Below are positions 45,801-57,882 of a stretch of 64,000 bases of DNA, in pieces. The position numbers and the translations under genes were made by a program. The stretch is from Nematostella vectensis (lineage: Eukaryota > Cnidaria > Anthozoa > Actiniaria > Edwardsiidae): positions 3,139,998 through 3,203,997 of the forward strand of contig NC_064045.1 in NCBI RefSeq assembly GCF_932526225.1, read 5' to 3'. How positions within the stretch are numbered: the stretch's first letter is position 1; the number at the start of each line of letters is the position of its first letter. The notes beneath the pieces are model-generated. The model had not been told where the DNA came from and made no database searches. It saw only the letters and a list, made by a program, of their open reading frames with translations.

Positions 45801-48800
45801 GCTTCCTCACCCTTAATTGAGGGACTTGAGGTAGAGGCTTTTTCGAGCAATTACAGAAAAAAAAAGCGAGATGGTAGTGTCTTACCTGTATAGGGGTGAA
45901 TATTCTACTCCAGCCGCGGGGTGTTTGCCACTTTGGGGACAGCTGTCCGCACTGCAAAAAAAAAAAAAATATATATATATATAAAAATAAGAAATGAAAA
46001 AGCAAAAGCAACAACAAGAAGAACAACAACAAACAAGGTAGACATTCTAACGCTGCGAAAGAGGAGGGAGGGTTCGCGCATAGAATTTCTTAGAAAAAGC
46101 GTTTCCTCCTTGTTTCATTGTAGTCTAGTATCCAGAACAGTGCATGAATGGGGAAATCAATGAACTCTAGATTGAAATGGTAAGTGCGTGAAAATCGCAA
46201 ACTTTTAGAAATAAAGCATAAGTCTTTGGCTCACCTCTCGTACAATATGTTAACTGTCTCGTAGTCGTTTTTTCGAGAAGATCCCGAGGGAAACCTGGGA
46301 CAAGATCGAGAATGAGTGTGAGTTAGTAAGCGAGTGTCACTAAAATGGTACCACGGAGTAGTGTCCCCAGCGGTTCTTTTACGTCCCCCAATGCAGGTTA
46401 ATAAAGTGCGATGAGAGACAGGACCTCCGGCTTAACGTCCTTATCCAAGAAGATGCGGGATTAACAGTCCTTAATATAGCAGAGTCTGGTTGTTACAGCT
46501 CTGAACAAATTCCATGTTGCCCTGACTCGGGTTTGAATCCTGGTCTTCTTACTACAGAGATTTAGCCCGCACCACTAAGCTATAACGCAACTCGAAAAAG
46601 ACAAGAAAGAGCAGTGGCACGTTATTACTGAAGCAGAGGTAAAAAAGCTAGGGGAGAAACAATTCCACACCTGACCAGGATTTGAACCCAGGGGTTTCAT
46701 TAAGTTTCATAGTAGGCGTTGGGGATTGATAAGTAGGGTATGGGAGTTAATTTATTTTATCAGTTCAAATAAAACTTAAATTAACATTTTTAAAAGTTAG
46801 CCGGTGCTTGGTGGAAAATAGCTGGTGGTTCCGCCGGCCGCCGTGGCCTTATGAAACACCTTGCTTAAAAAGCAAAGCCCGTACCACTGAGCTATCGCGC
46901 CACTCTCCAAGAGGGTGCGTTGACACACGTTATCCTTCAAGCAGGGGATAAAAAGACAGGTAGGTAGAGAAATACCATACCCGTTTTTTGGCAATTCTTC
47001 AGGCGAGAAAATCACATCGGGAACTGAAGAGCCCTTGTACTGGCGCCGCCTGAAAAAGATTTTACATCACACTTGTTGAAGATAGAAGACCAATCGCTCC
47101 CATACATTACCGAGTTACACAAAGCATCCACTTGCATCGGCCTATTTAAGCAAGTAACCGAGACATTTTCAATCACATATCGTCAATAACGTATTTGACT
47201 TTATTTTTAGGTTTTTATCGTGAAGGTTTCTTTCAAACAGTTCTACTTCAAATCGTAAACAATAACTAACGAATAGTTGATGATAACAATCTTTACCTGC
47301 GTCGGCAGAGGAAAACTGCCACAACAATGACAGTTACCACGGCAACGAACGTGATAGCCACGCCCAGTCCAATAATCAGGGGGGCATCACCCCCCTCGCC
47401 CCCACCCCTGGCCTGAAACTCGCTATGCGTTTGCATGGATGGTGTCGCGGTGTACGGGTAGGTGACCACCTCTGACACCACGAGGTCCGTGGGGGGGACC
47501 GTAGAAGGCACGGTAGCGGGCGGGCCAGATCTGGGTAAGGGGGTTGAAGGTATGGGAGGGGAGGGTGGGGTTCGGGTGGTGGCTGTGGTTGGTGGTACTG
47601 TGGTAATCGTGGTCGGGGAGGCTGTAGCTGTAGAAAGAAATGTGGTAGTGAGCATTCATCACATAAGTAGGGCAAGATGGTTATAGTGGGATGTCCGTTC
47701 AGTTTCACCGAACGGAGAGGGTTTTCCGCGCTAATAACACCGAGTACCGCCTGCAAGCAGGCTATACGTGAGAAAACATTTGTTGGTTAAAAGCGGGTAT
47801 TCGTACCATGGCACGGGCTGGAGGAGGCAAATAAGGGGCTGTGGGTGTTGTGCGGTAGCGGGAACAAACCGAGGGGGTAGGTGTGCGGGCTTGTGTCGAG
47901 AATAGCAAACTTCTTTGTTATTCTAATCTTTTTGTGTTGTTTTAAAAAAATTTTTATAAAAAGATTTCAGTTTGTCAATTTATTCTACGATTCTATGATA
48001 CTCTCCACTTCTAAGAGACAGAGACAAAGAGACATAGTGGGTAAAATAAATCCAAGAAAACAGCCACTACCGTATGTCGGGGGGTCAAGTCTGAGGCTGG
48101 ACCAAGCGGTACGACTTTGTTGATTCTGTAAATTGGTAATCGCAATCGCGGCCTTCGAGGACATAAAACAAATATATTAAAATATCAAAACACTCACTCC
48201 TTAATTCTTTCCCATTGCACTGATAATAGACTTCCAGTCTCGGCTTAACTTCTCCACAGCTCACATTAAATGCGTGTCCCGACACATCAACGACACATGA
48301 ATGATGATACTGACAGCGTGACATGACTTCCGTGACAGCATCACGGCCTTGACATGTCTTGTTCGATATAGCACCACCACCGCACGCTGAGGAGTATGGG
48401 TAGGCCCCATAATGGACGTGAAGAATTTGGATGGAGTGTTTCGTGACAGAGCAGTCGAGCGTGACAGAGCTGCCGTGACATCCACTTGTTGTCTTTACAG
48501 GGTCTACGCCTTACGGTGCAAGAATAGAATTTGGATTTCAGTATTTAACAAATAGATCTCCTTTTTGCGTGCTTCTGTCCTCTAATAGAAACTCTTGACC
48601 AATCAGAGCGCGCGATTTACGAGTGTCGTTGTATAGAACGGGATAGATTGGGCCTTGGTGGCACAGTTGGCAGGGCGATGCTCTGTATCGCCTTTGCCTC
48701 TCTTCACTGTTTTTTTGTCGCTTGCTGGTGTGTATTTAGTTATAGCAAACTTCGATGTGAATAGCATGGGCCTGAGATTATTAATTTAGCTCTAAAAGGG

Positions 48801-51800
48801 TAATTTCCATTCTTTAGCAAAATAATCCAAGCTATTTCAACAGCAATGGGCCATTCCAGCTATAAGTTTGCGCGCGCATTACCATAGAAACCTACCTCAA
48901 CTACCAGAATGCAGCGTGCGCATTTTAAAGCTTGCACCAAACGAAGCGCGTGCTGCATGACGGTAGTTGAGGAAAGTTTCCATGGTGAATGCGCGCGCAT
49001 GCTTATAGCTGGAATGGTCTATTGATCATGATGATAACAGTGAGATGATTCAGGCTGAAAGTGTGGCTACCTTGTGTAAAGGAGAGAAAACTAGCCAGGA
49101 AGCCTTTTCTAGGTTTGCTGTCAAAACCAGAATGAAACTGGATCCTAGCAGTGTTTCCTGTCGTCATGGCGGGGCTCAGCGACTTGCCGTTGCAGTATCG
49201 ACCAATAGAAGTGGAGGTGTCGAGTGGGCCGTCAAGTACCTCCACCTGGTCAGCGGTACACTCTCCTGAGGCATGCGCTTCTTGGACGTCAAAGTCCTTG
49301 AAGATGACGGCGACTTGCTTGGCTTTGTCAGGGAGGGTGATGATCCAGGTGCAGTCGGTCTCTGGGGGGTAGGGACGGGGGTAGTTTGGGGAAAGAATGT
49401 CACCATCTGTTTGGGATTCAATTTTGGTGCAAGATTCTGTGATGAAGCAAAAGATAAAAGATAAAATATGCTGTAAGTAGTGTGTCGTTTATTTGAATGT
49501 CTGCCCGAGGAGTGGTGGATAGCCTGGGTGGGTATAGGGGCGTGGCCAGGAGTAAGCAGCCCTGACCCTGTTTAGGACAAAGATATATCTTACAAAACAT
49601 GACTCTGGCCATGGCCCTGTTTAGGACAAAAACTCTTTTTCATAACCTGTTTAAAAAGGACAAACGATCATGGTAGACCTCTGGACCTTGGAAGTCATGT
49701 GAAAAAAGGCTTGCCATTCTACTCGACAATTCATATGTAAGCATAATAATAAAATTCAAACCTTGTTAAGCACAAAATGTCTTGAAATATACACCTATTT
49801 CAATAAACGTTATCAGTGGAAATGGCAATTGGCAAATGGCAGTTCTAAAGACCAATCACTGCTTATGGGTATAATTATTTGTAAGAATAAAGATGATAAG
49901 TAATATAATCGCAGAAATTATCCACATTTTATACATTTAGTTAAAATTTGACGAGTTCCCGTACGAAACGAGAAGCGCTTCAAAGCGCCGTAAAAGCGCT
50001 GCAAAAGCTGTCGTAAAAGCTATGGTTGAGACATCGCATGAAGAGTGCACTAAGATCATCATCCTCAAAGGCCGCACCAACTACTATGCACTGCTTTTAA
50101 TTTTCACATCGTAGCGAGGGATTACATTATCTAAATGCTTACTTTGTATATCAAAGGGCTTTTTTTGTATCTTTTTCCTGAAACGATTGCCACGCAGCCA
50201 GCAGTAACGGGTCTATCACTTTCATCAGATCATGAGAGTTTGTGTTTGAGTCTTCCTGAATATTATTCAATTTGTCTTCAAGGCTTTGTTTGAGCTTGTC
50301 GAGATGCTTATTAAGCCAGGCTGGCTGTATGTTCCGGAATAGAAAGTTTTGACAAATTTTAGGAACATTGCAAACAATAATTCCCTGATAGCCAATTTTG
50401 TTTAATGCTCGTTCTTTTCCTGTGCGTTAGAAGCGTGAGGTCGATATGTTTGAAGATCTGATAACATTTAGCAAAACACACGTATGTTTCAAAATCACTT
50501 TGACAGCCTTAATGGCAAAAATTGGAAGCATTCAAATTTAGATTGCTAAATAGCACATGAATCAAAACGGACCAATGAAAATCGGGTGTGCTATCTCCGT
50601 CAGTAAAGGCGGGATATCCAAGCTAGGTTCGTTGAAGTTAGTTGATCGAAGTGTTGCAATGATGCAATTCCGTCGTTGCATTTGCTAGCCAAGGTAAAAC
50701 AATAGTTTGAAAAAATGTTTGCACAAGGGTATTGGGTGGACGAAGCCTGATTCAATGTTGTCCAGATGGAAGACATATGAGTCAAAGAAGCGGGGAAAGG
50801 GGTAGAAGTTGGCATAGTTTGGCCGTGAGAAGGGCCGCGGATTTGTAGAGTGGAATACAACGCTGAAATAAAAGCTTTATCAGGTACGTATATGTGCTTA
50901 TAGCATAAACTTGTAGAAGAATACGCTAACATTAATGTACTTTCTTATTTTATCACTTGATTTTTTTTATCGAGCCGTTTACTGCTAACAACTAACAGTA
51001 TACCGTTAAAGCAATAATTCAAATATAGGACCAGGAAATTAACAGTTTTTTTTTATCGAGCCGCAAATAGTGACATTTAAAACCCTAAATTTTTAATGTG
51101 TGGATGTGAAGAACGGGTTTAATTTTCCTAATTTTCTCTCCCTGCTGTAATCAGTACTTTATGCAATTAGGGTCATGGAATGCATGGATTGCGTAAAACT
51201 CGAATAAAAATTGTTTTCATACGGCGTTAATAAATAAGAGTATCAATCGTCGCTTCATAACGCTTCTTGATCGCTTCAAATAGGCTGCTAGATAAAGTGA
51301 TCAATGGACCGCTTCAATATAGCTTCAGCGCTGCAGAATCGCTTCTCGTGCGCTTCAATTTAAGCCAAAAAGTGCACCCAATGAAGCCCCCCGATATGAA
51401 GCCCCTTTGAAGCGCTTCTTAAGCCCCTAATGAAGCCTTTTGAAAGCGCTTCAAAGCGCGTCTCGTTTCGTACGGGGTTTCATGGTTTTTTTGACAGTAG
51501 AACTGCAATTTGACAATTGTCATTTGACAACATATTTTAAAATAGATGTATGCTTCATTTAGGATAAGAATAGCTTAGAGATGGTGAGAGATGGTAAAAA
51601 ACCCTACCAGTAACACACCCAATAGCATATCCTTGTATAGGACAGATTCATGGTTGTTTGCTAGTCCTCAAGTCATACTAGCAAACTTTAGGATTCACGG
51701 CGGAGAGTTTACAACAGCGCACATATTGTATTTCTCCATGTGCTAAAAGAAAAATGTGATAGCGGGCAAAATCAAATCTTGCGATTGGACAGGAAGCTCT

Positions 51801-54800
51801 TCTTACAGCATTTTGAGAGACACCAGCGATTAGAGACTAACCTTTCTCGTCCAGACACCCATAAATCTCAAGTCTAAGACACATGTCATTGTAAAAGGAA
51901 AGTGGGTAGACCCTCAAGTAGAGCGTCACAAAAGTGTCACGTAACGTATTACGCTTCTCTGTATTGTAATTAGAGTTCCCTGTGAATATCTGTGGATACA
52001 ATTAACATTATCAAAATTACATATTATTTTCATATATCAAAGTGTATTAACAAGCTGAAGCAAGAGATTCTGGTTTAGTTAGCTTTAGACTCATCTAGGC
52101 GTGCAAAGCCCAGGACAGCCCAATAACCAGAGAGGTGGTGGGGGGGGGAGTAGTTTAAAAACACCCCACTGCACCTAATATTGAAGGGGGGCTACTAAAG
52201 GGGGAACTGTGATAAGAATGGGAACCAAACGCCCCCCTCCTGAAAATCGTTGCTATGGGCCTGAAGAGGTTACCCATCTTTAGGGCTCAATAGGAATTCG
52301 AAACTGATCTGGAATGTTTACCTTAATTTGATCACTTCCAACATCTTTATACCAATGCCAGTCAATACCATCTAGGCTATACCTCAAGGCATATGTTAGG
52401 ACATAGTATGACCTTACTAATTGGCTCTGGCCCTGTGAACTAATCCCTGACACATGTCTAACTTTATCCAGCCTTATTTGAAGGAAGGTAGTCCATAGCT
52501 TTTCACTGTCACTGCACCAAGCAGAGGCACCATTCAGCCGGGCCTTTCCAGGGCCCCACCCCAGATCACTCGACTCTGCAGATAGCTGGGTGTTACGTAT
52601 CCTGCCATCGCTCATCCCAAGGGGATAAGTGCAGCCTGAAAGAGACACACAACAAGCATTTATCAATGCAATCTTTATAATCTTACTAGCATTATATGTA
52701 GTTCTATCATTATTATCCTTGTTCTCCTAGCATCATCACCATCATCACTTTTTCTTGCCATCGTCATGCTATAGGCCTATCATTTTTATCCTTCTTCTAG
52801 CATAATCAGCAAAGTCACCATCACCATCATCTGATCACCTTAACCACCACCATCATCATCATCTCATTACCTTTGCAATCATAATAGTCCTATCATTCTC
52901 TCCTTGTTCTTCTAGAATAATATCATCATCACCATATCGCATCACCATTATCATCAAAGGGACACATTATCACCTTCTTATCACCACCATCTTCCAAGTC
53001 CTTTAGTTCTCCTAGAATCATCGCATAATTACCATCACAATCCTCTGATCATTACCTTTTTCTTTTCTTATCACAACCATCATAAAATACTGTAGTCCTA
53101 TCAATCTTCCATCACTATCATCACCACTATTGTTGCCCCCACATCATCAAACATTATGATCACCTTGTTTTACCACCATGACCAGTGTCCTATCATTATC
53201 ATCATCAACACCATCATCATCGTTATTCTTGTCATCCTCCTAATCAACCATTTAATCATTTGTCCTGCCACTACTCACACGGCGTACCACACCTCACATC
53301 TGACCTACAATCACTCAACGTACCGCACTCACCCGACATACCACACCACATTCACCCGACGTACCACACCACACTCACCTGACCTACCACCACACTCATC
53401 TGACCTACCACCACACTCATCTACGTACTACACCACGCGCATCTGATCTACCGCATCTGATCTACCACTAATCATCGATGTTATACACCATAGTTATCTG
53501 ACCTACCACCACCCATCGATACTACAGCACACAAATCTGACATACCACCACACTCATCTGTTGTACCACCACACTCATCTGTTGTACCACAACACTCATC
53601 TGACATACCACCACACCATCTACGTACTACACCACGCGCATCTGATCTACCACCACACTCATCGACGTACTACAGCACACTCACCTGACCTAGCAACACA
53701 CTCATCTGATATACCACCACACTCATCTGATCTACCACCACACTCATCTGACGTACCACAACACTCATCGATGACTACACCATGCACTTATCTGACCTAA
53801 CACCACACTCATCGATGTACTACAACAAACTCATCTGACCTAACACCACACTCATTGATGTCCTACATCACACTTATCTGACATACTACCACACTCATCG
53901 ATGTACTACACTATGCACTTATCTGACGTACCACAACACTCATCGATGTCCTACATCACACTTATCTGACCTAACACCACACTTATCAATGTACTACACC
54001 AAACTCATCTGACGTACCACAACACTCATTGATGTCCTACATCACACTTATCTGACCTAACACCACACTTATCGATGTACTACACCAAACTCATCTGACG
54101 TACCACAACACTCATCGATGACTACACCATGCACTTATCTGACCTAATACCACCACCCATCGATGTACTACAACAAACTTATCTGACCTAACACCACACT
54201 CATTGATGTCCTACATCACTCGTCTGACATACCACCACACTTATCGATGTACTACACCACACGCATCTGAAATACCACCACACTCATCGATGTACTACAC
54301 CACACGCATCTGACATACCACCACACTCATCGACGTACCACCCAACACTCATCTGACATGCCACCACACTCATCTATGTACCACAAAACACTTATCTGAC
54401 CTACCACAACTCATCGATGTACTACACCAAACTCATCTGACCTAACACCACACTCATCGATGTACTACAACACTCATCGATGAATACACCATGCACTTAT
54501 CTGACCTAACACCACACTCATCGATGTACTACAACAAACTCATCTGACCTAACACCACACTCATTGATGTCCTACACCACACCCATCTGACATACCAGCA
54601 CACTCATCGATGTACTACACCATGCACTTATCTGACCTAATACCACCACCCATCGATGTACTACAACAAACTTATTTGACCTAACACCACACTCATTGAT
54701 GTCCTACATCACTCGTCTGACATACCACCACACTTATCGATGTACCACAAAACACTTATCTGACCTACCACAACTCATTGATGTACTACACCACACTCAT

Positions 54801-57298
54801 CTACGTACTACACCAAACTCATCTGACCTAACACCACACTCATCGATGTACAACACCAAACTCATCTGACCTAACACCACACTCATTGATGTCCTACATC
54901 ACACTCATCTGACATACCACCACACTCATCGATGTACTACACCACACCCATCTGACCTACCACCACACTCATCGACGTACCACCCAACACTCATCTGACA
55001 TACCACCACACTCATCTACGTACTACACCACGCGCATCTGATCTACCACTAATCATCGATGTTATACACCACAGTTTTCTGACCTACCACCACCCATCGA
55101 TACTAAACCACACTCATTTGACATACCACCACACTCATCCATATACTACATCACACTCATTTGACCTAACACCACACTCATCTACGTACTACACCACACC
55201 CATCTGACCTAACACCACACTCATCTATGTACTACACCACGTGTATCTGATCTACCTCATCTGATCTACCACTAATCATCAATGTTATACACCACAGTTA
55301 CCTCACCTACCACCACCAATCGATACACATCGATGTACTACACCAAACTCATCTGACCTAACACCACACTCATTGATGTCCTACATCACACCCATCTGAC
55401 CTACCACCACACTCACCGACGTACCACCCCACTCATCTGACATACCACCACACTCATCTACGTACTACACCACGCGCATCTGATCTACTGCATCTGATCT
55501 ACCACTAATCATCGATGTTATACACCACAGTTATCTGACCTACCACCACCCATCGATACTACACCACACTCATTTGACATACCACCACACTCATCAATGT
55601 ACTACATCACACTCATCTGATATACCACCACACTCATCGATGTACTACACCACACCCATCTGACCTACCACCACACTCATCGACGTACCACCCAACACTC
55701 ATCTGACATACCAGCACACTCATCTACGTACTACACAACGCGCATCTGATCTACCTCATCTGATCTACCACTAATCATCAATGTTTATACACCACAGTTA
55801 TCTCACCTACCACCACCAATCGATACTACACCACACTCATTTGACATACCACCACACTCATCTGACGTACCACAACACTCATCGAAGTACTACACCACAC
55901 TGATCTGACCTAACACCACACTCTTTGATGTACTACACCACACTCACCTGATATACCACCACACTCATCGACATACCACACCACACTCATCCAAACCAAA
56001 TCCTTCTATGGAAATTTAACATTTTGCCTATTTGTCATCAGTAATTTAAAACAATAATTCCTTGTGTATAGCCATTTATCAAACATGCGTGAGAGATCTA
56101 TATTGCGGTGAGAGCTTTATGAACCGCAAGCATCTGCTGATTGGTTCAATGATAGCAGGAAATCTAGTGAGAGTATACCCCACCCCTCCCCCCTAAAATC
56201 AAGCCTTGAGATTTTCTGGGGTTGACAGGTATGCTATGTTATTACAAGCATGCTGATTATTATTATCATCATTTATTGGGGAAGGGTACCATTCTATCCC
56301 TTACAGTTGTGGAGCATCAGAATCTGTACGAAATTGTATTTTCTGACACTTCGCCTTCGTCTATTTGAATGCTACGGTAAAGCAGCGGGAATTATTTGAG
56401 GCGATGAAAATCGCACGGTCTGGTTGGCTTTAATTTTTTTTTAAAGTTTCGAAAAATATGGACGCAAACGTTTGCACGCATAGTTCGACTGAGACATTCC
56501 TCGTATTATTTCTCGGTTTATCTTTGGTTATTTTACCAACTTTTACCAGATTGCAAGCTGACGACATGGTTCGGTTCGCAATGGCAACGGAATAAATTTT
56601 CACTTGCAAGTCATCTACATTTCATGAGTAGGCTTCTAAACAATAAAGTCTTTTGTTGATCGAGGGCCAATTTAGATTGTTTACCAGCGAGGTGTGAAAA
56701 AATACGCTACCTCCTCACACGATGTAGTAGAAATAAAGGCAAATAGCTTTGCTAAGATCATATGTAAGCACAAGAATCATAATATCTTATAAAGACTTAG
56801 TTCTGTCAGCTACGCTTGATTTAACGTGTTGATTACGCTACACGTTCTACTACTCAGTTTTATCGTACTACGTATTTTAGGAAATAAAATCAATAAACCC
56901 TGAAAATTCTGAAATAATGATAGATTCTGCAAGTATCTTGATATTTAATTTGTTTTCTAGAAAGGAAAGGGTCCCGTCTTTCTTTAATCTTATCTAAACA
57001 CGATATCAATATTTTAGTGAATTTTAGCGCCAAAAGAACGACCACCTTTACAACCCTCAATTCAACATTTAAAGTATTATTGAACAATTTGCACCTTCAA
57101 GTACTAGAAGTACTAAAGACAACCTTTTGTCACCAACATAAAACAAAGATAGCTTAAAAAAGGCCATAATAAAGAAAAGGAAAGTTTCTCAAACTTACCG
57201 GCTCTTGTAGACTGAACGGCTCTCAAAGAAAAGCCGACAAAGACCACAGCTAAAATTCTAACGGCCTTTCCACCCAATAAAACCCTACAAGTACCCAT
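42899..57298 (-). CDS. Single-pass receptor: F5/8C - CUB - Gal_Lectin - TM - tyrosine-rich tail
   Basis: Fourteen minus-strand exons: 57298-57199, 52635-52322, 51989-51842, 49436-49071, 48503-48198, 47627-47297, 47049-46981, 46294-46235, 45951-45886, 45363-45319, 44930-44904, 44468-44421, 43406-43331, 43009-42899. All junctions are GT..AG and in phase, giving 688 aa. Domains: signal peptide (1-33, VRILAVVFVGFSLRAVQS); discoidin F5/8C (~34-187, GRIRNTQLSAESSD to RLEIYGC); CUB (~190-305, GDILSPNYPRPYP, then VEVLDGP); SUEL/Gal_Lectin (~318-408, VHYGAYPYSSACGGG, then RLEVYYQC); Thr/Pro-rich stalk; helix (~495-518, IGLGVAITFVAVVTVIVVAV); RRRRR stop-transfer; ~170-aa tail. The tail has about nine tyrosines, including NPLY and NPNY motifs. 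I infer a cell-surface receptor binding sugars, lipids or matrix and signalling through phosphotyrosine or PTB adaptors. The final-exon acceptor and exon 7 donor are the least certain joins. It resembles neuropilin/DCBLD receptors in parts, but the domain order differs. Confidence 0.82.
43637..44399. repeat. Minisatellite, ~30-32-bp unit
   Basis: About 24 copies of CCTTCCCATAATCCATCATG followed by CGCCCTCTCTAT (30-bp variants lack CT). It fills the intron between receptor exons 12 and 13, ending about 20 bp from the exon 12 donor at 44420. Confidence 0.97.
44522..44878. mobile_element. Mutator-type miniature element, copy 2
   Basis: Ends GACATGACGGAAAAACATGA and GTTTTTCCGCCATGTC bound 357 bp, flanked by the perfect 9-bp repeat ATTCAAGAC (44513-44521 and 44879-44887). 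It is the inverse-orientation relative of 22546-22916. It makes up most of the 435-bp intron between microexons 11 and 12 of the receptor. Without it and one target copy the intron would be about 69 bp. Confidence 0.88.
46260..46593 (-). mobile_element. tRNA-derived SINE, minus orientation
   Basis: The reverse complement starts with a tRNA-like head (GCGTTATAGCTTAGTGGTGC, then GGATTCAAACCCG). It contains TTGGATAAGGACGTTAAGCC, TTAACCTGCATTGGGGGACG and AAAGAACCGCTGGGGAC, the same core as the SINE at 36735-37110. Its 3' end runs up to receptor exon 8, whose acceptor CTTGTCCCAG at 46295-46304 sits at or just beyond the SINE boundary. Confidence 0.82.
46668..46907 (-). other. tRNA-Lys(UUU)-like sequence split by a miniature element
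   Basis: On the minus strand, GCGCGATAGCTCAGTGGTAC and an anticodon arm TTTGC-TTTTTAA-GCAAG (loop anticodon TTT) at 46907-46858 are separated from the T arm TGGGTTCAAATCCTGG (46692-46671) by about 165 bp. The intervening piece belongs to the element family also present at 59011-59220. The result is a tRNA pseudogene or SINE head interrupted by a later insertion. Confidence 0.65.
46691..46857. mobile_element. Miniature element (GGGTTTCATTA ends), copy 1
   Basis: Ends GGGTTTCATTA and TTATGAAACACC are imperfect inverted repeats. Internal blocks (GATTGATAAGTAGGG, AGTTAGCCGGTGCTTGGTGG, AATAGCTGG, GGCCGCCG) match the reverse complement of 59011-59220. It interrupts a tRNA-like sequence. Confidence 0.75.
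48845..49024. mobile_element. Palindromic miniature element, copy 2
   Basis: Ends AATGGGCCATTCCAGCTATA and TATAGCTGGAATGGTCTATT. The interior (CCTACCTCAACTACCAGAAT, GCAGCGTGCGC) matches 41529-41706. It lies in the receptor intron between the CUB and Gal_Lectin exons, about 50 bp from the CUB exon donor. Confidence 0.88.
49958..51476. mobile_element. ~1.5-kb inverted-repeat transposon in a receptor intron
   Basis: Left end CCCGTACGAAACGAGAAGCG and right end CGTCTCGTTTCGTACGGG are inverted repeats that continue with GCGCTTCAAAGCGC. Subterminal AAGCGCTT palindromes are abundant. GTT flanks both ends and may be a 3-bp target duplication. Two minus-strand coding-like segments lie inside: about 50424-50160 (after acceptor-like AACGCACAG: GIIVCNVPKICQNF, then KHLDKLKQSLEDKLNNIQED, to a stop) and around 50860-50690 (FSRPNYANFYPFPRFFDSYV). 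They may be remnants of a transposase or a captured host gene; I do not recognise the family. Confidence 0.75.
52690..53270. repeat. CAT/CAC-rich low-complexity sequence
   Basis: Dense CATCATCAC and ACCATCATC runs in the first receptor intron, grading into the satellite that follows. Confidence 0.9.
53275..55995. repeat. Large minisatellite of CACTCATC(T/G)A-type half-units
   Basis: About 2.7 kb of ~20-bp half-units alternates CTCATCTGACCTACCACCACA and CTCATCGATGTACTACACCACA-like sequence in variable order, with higher-order blocks. It occupies the 4.5-kb first intron of the receptor, between the signal peptide and the F5/8C exon. Confidence 0.95.
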
Positions 57299-57882
57299 CC
57301 CTCGGCTCGTTTCTATTCACCACATGGTTGTAGAAGCAAGTCAATGAGTTTTTACGAATTCAGTTGAGTAAATACAGGCCACGTTTCGTTTTCACTTGTT
57401 ATTGGCCTAAAGCCATGTGGAGCGTGACTTAGATTGCGTTACGAGTGACAGGTGAAAACTTCCGGTTGCCGTAAGTTACCGGGGTACAGACTTTTTGAAA
57501 TATATATTTCCTCTACTCACAGAGTAAAAACATTATGCATTTTATTAATAGGCATGTATGACATTTTTTTAATGAGTGGAATCTATTCTTACAAACAACT
57601 GTACACATAAGCGATTAACCTATTTTTTCTTCAGAACTTAATAACTAGATAATCCCCCCCCCCCCACAATTAATTATTTTCAATGTGCAACCCTTGTACA
57701 ATATTGGCCTGAAAGTTTTGTTCTTTAAGAAAACAATTTTTTTTTGGAAAAAGCAAATGAATATGCACGGTAGAACAGGGCCCATATATTTTCTAATGTT
57801 TCTGTATGATGCCCTCCCCAAATATTTCAAGGCCTGCAACATCTCTGTAGAAAAGTCTTAAATTTGAAGTAAACGTCAAAGC
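57299..57882 (-). promoter_or_regulatory. Intergenic region: receptor promoter and coilin 3' UTR
   Basis: About 580 bp separates the receptor ATG (57298) from the coilin stop (57883-57885), both on the minus strand. It must hold the receptor promoter and the coilin 3' end. A C run at 57656-57665 and the block CAATTAATTATTTTC are visible. No specific site is assigned. Confidence 0.5.

Noticed and set aside
47376-47756. Alternative minus-strand Pro/His-rich frames over the receptor stalk
   Set aside because: Off-frame readings of exon 6; the frame encoding the membrane helix and joining both neighbours in phase is the real one.
53156-53800. His/Thr-rich open frames
   Set aside because: Produced by the CAC/CAT-rich satellite in the first receptor intron.
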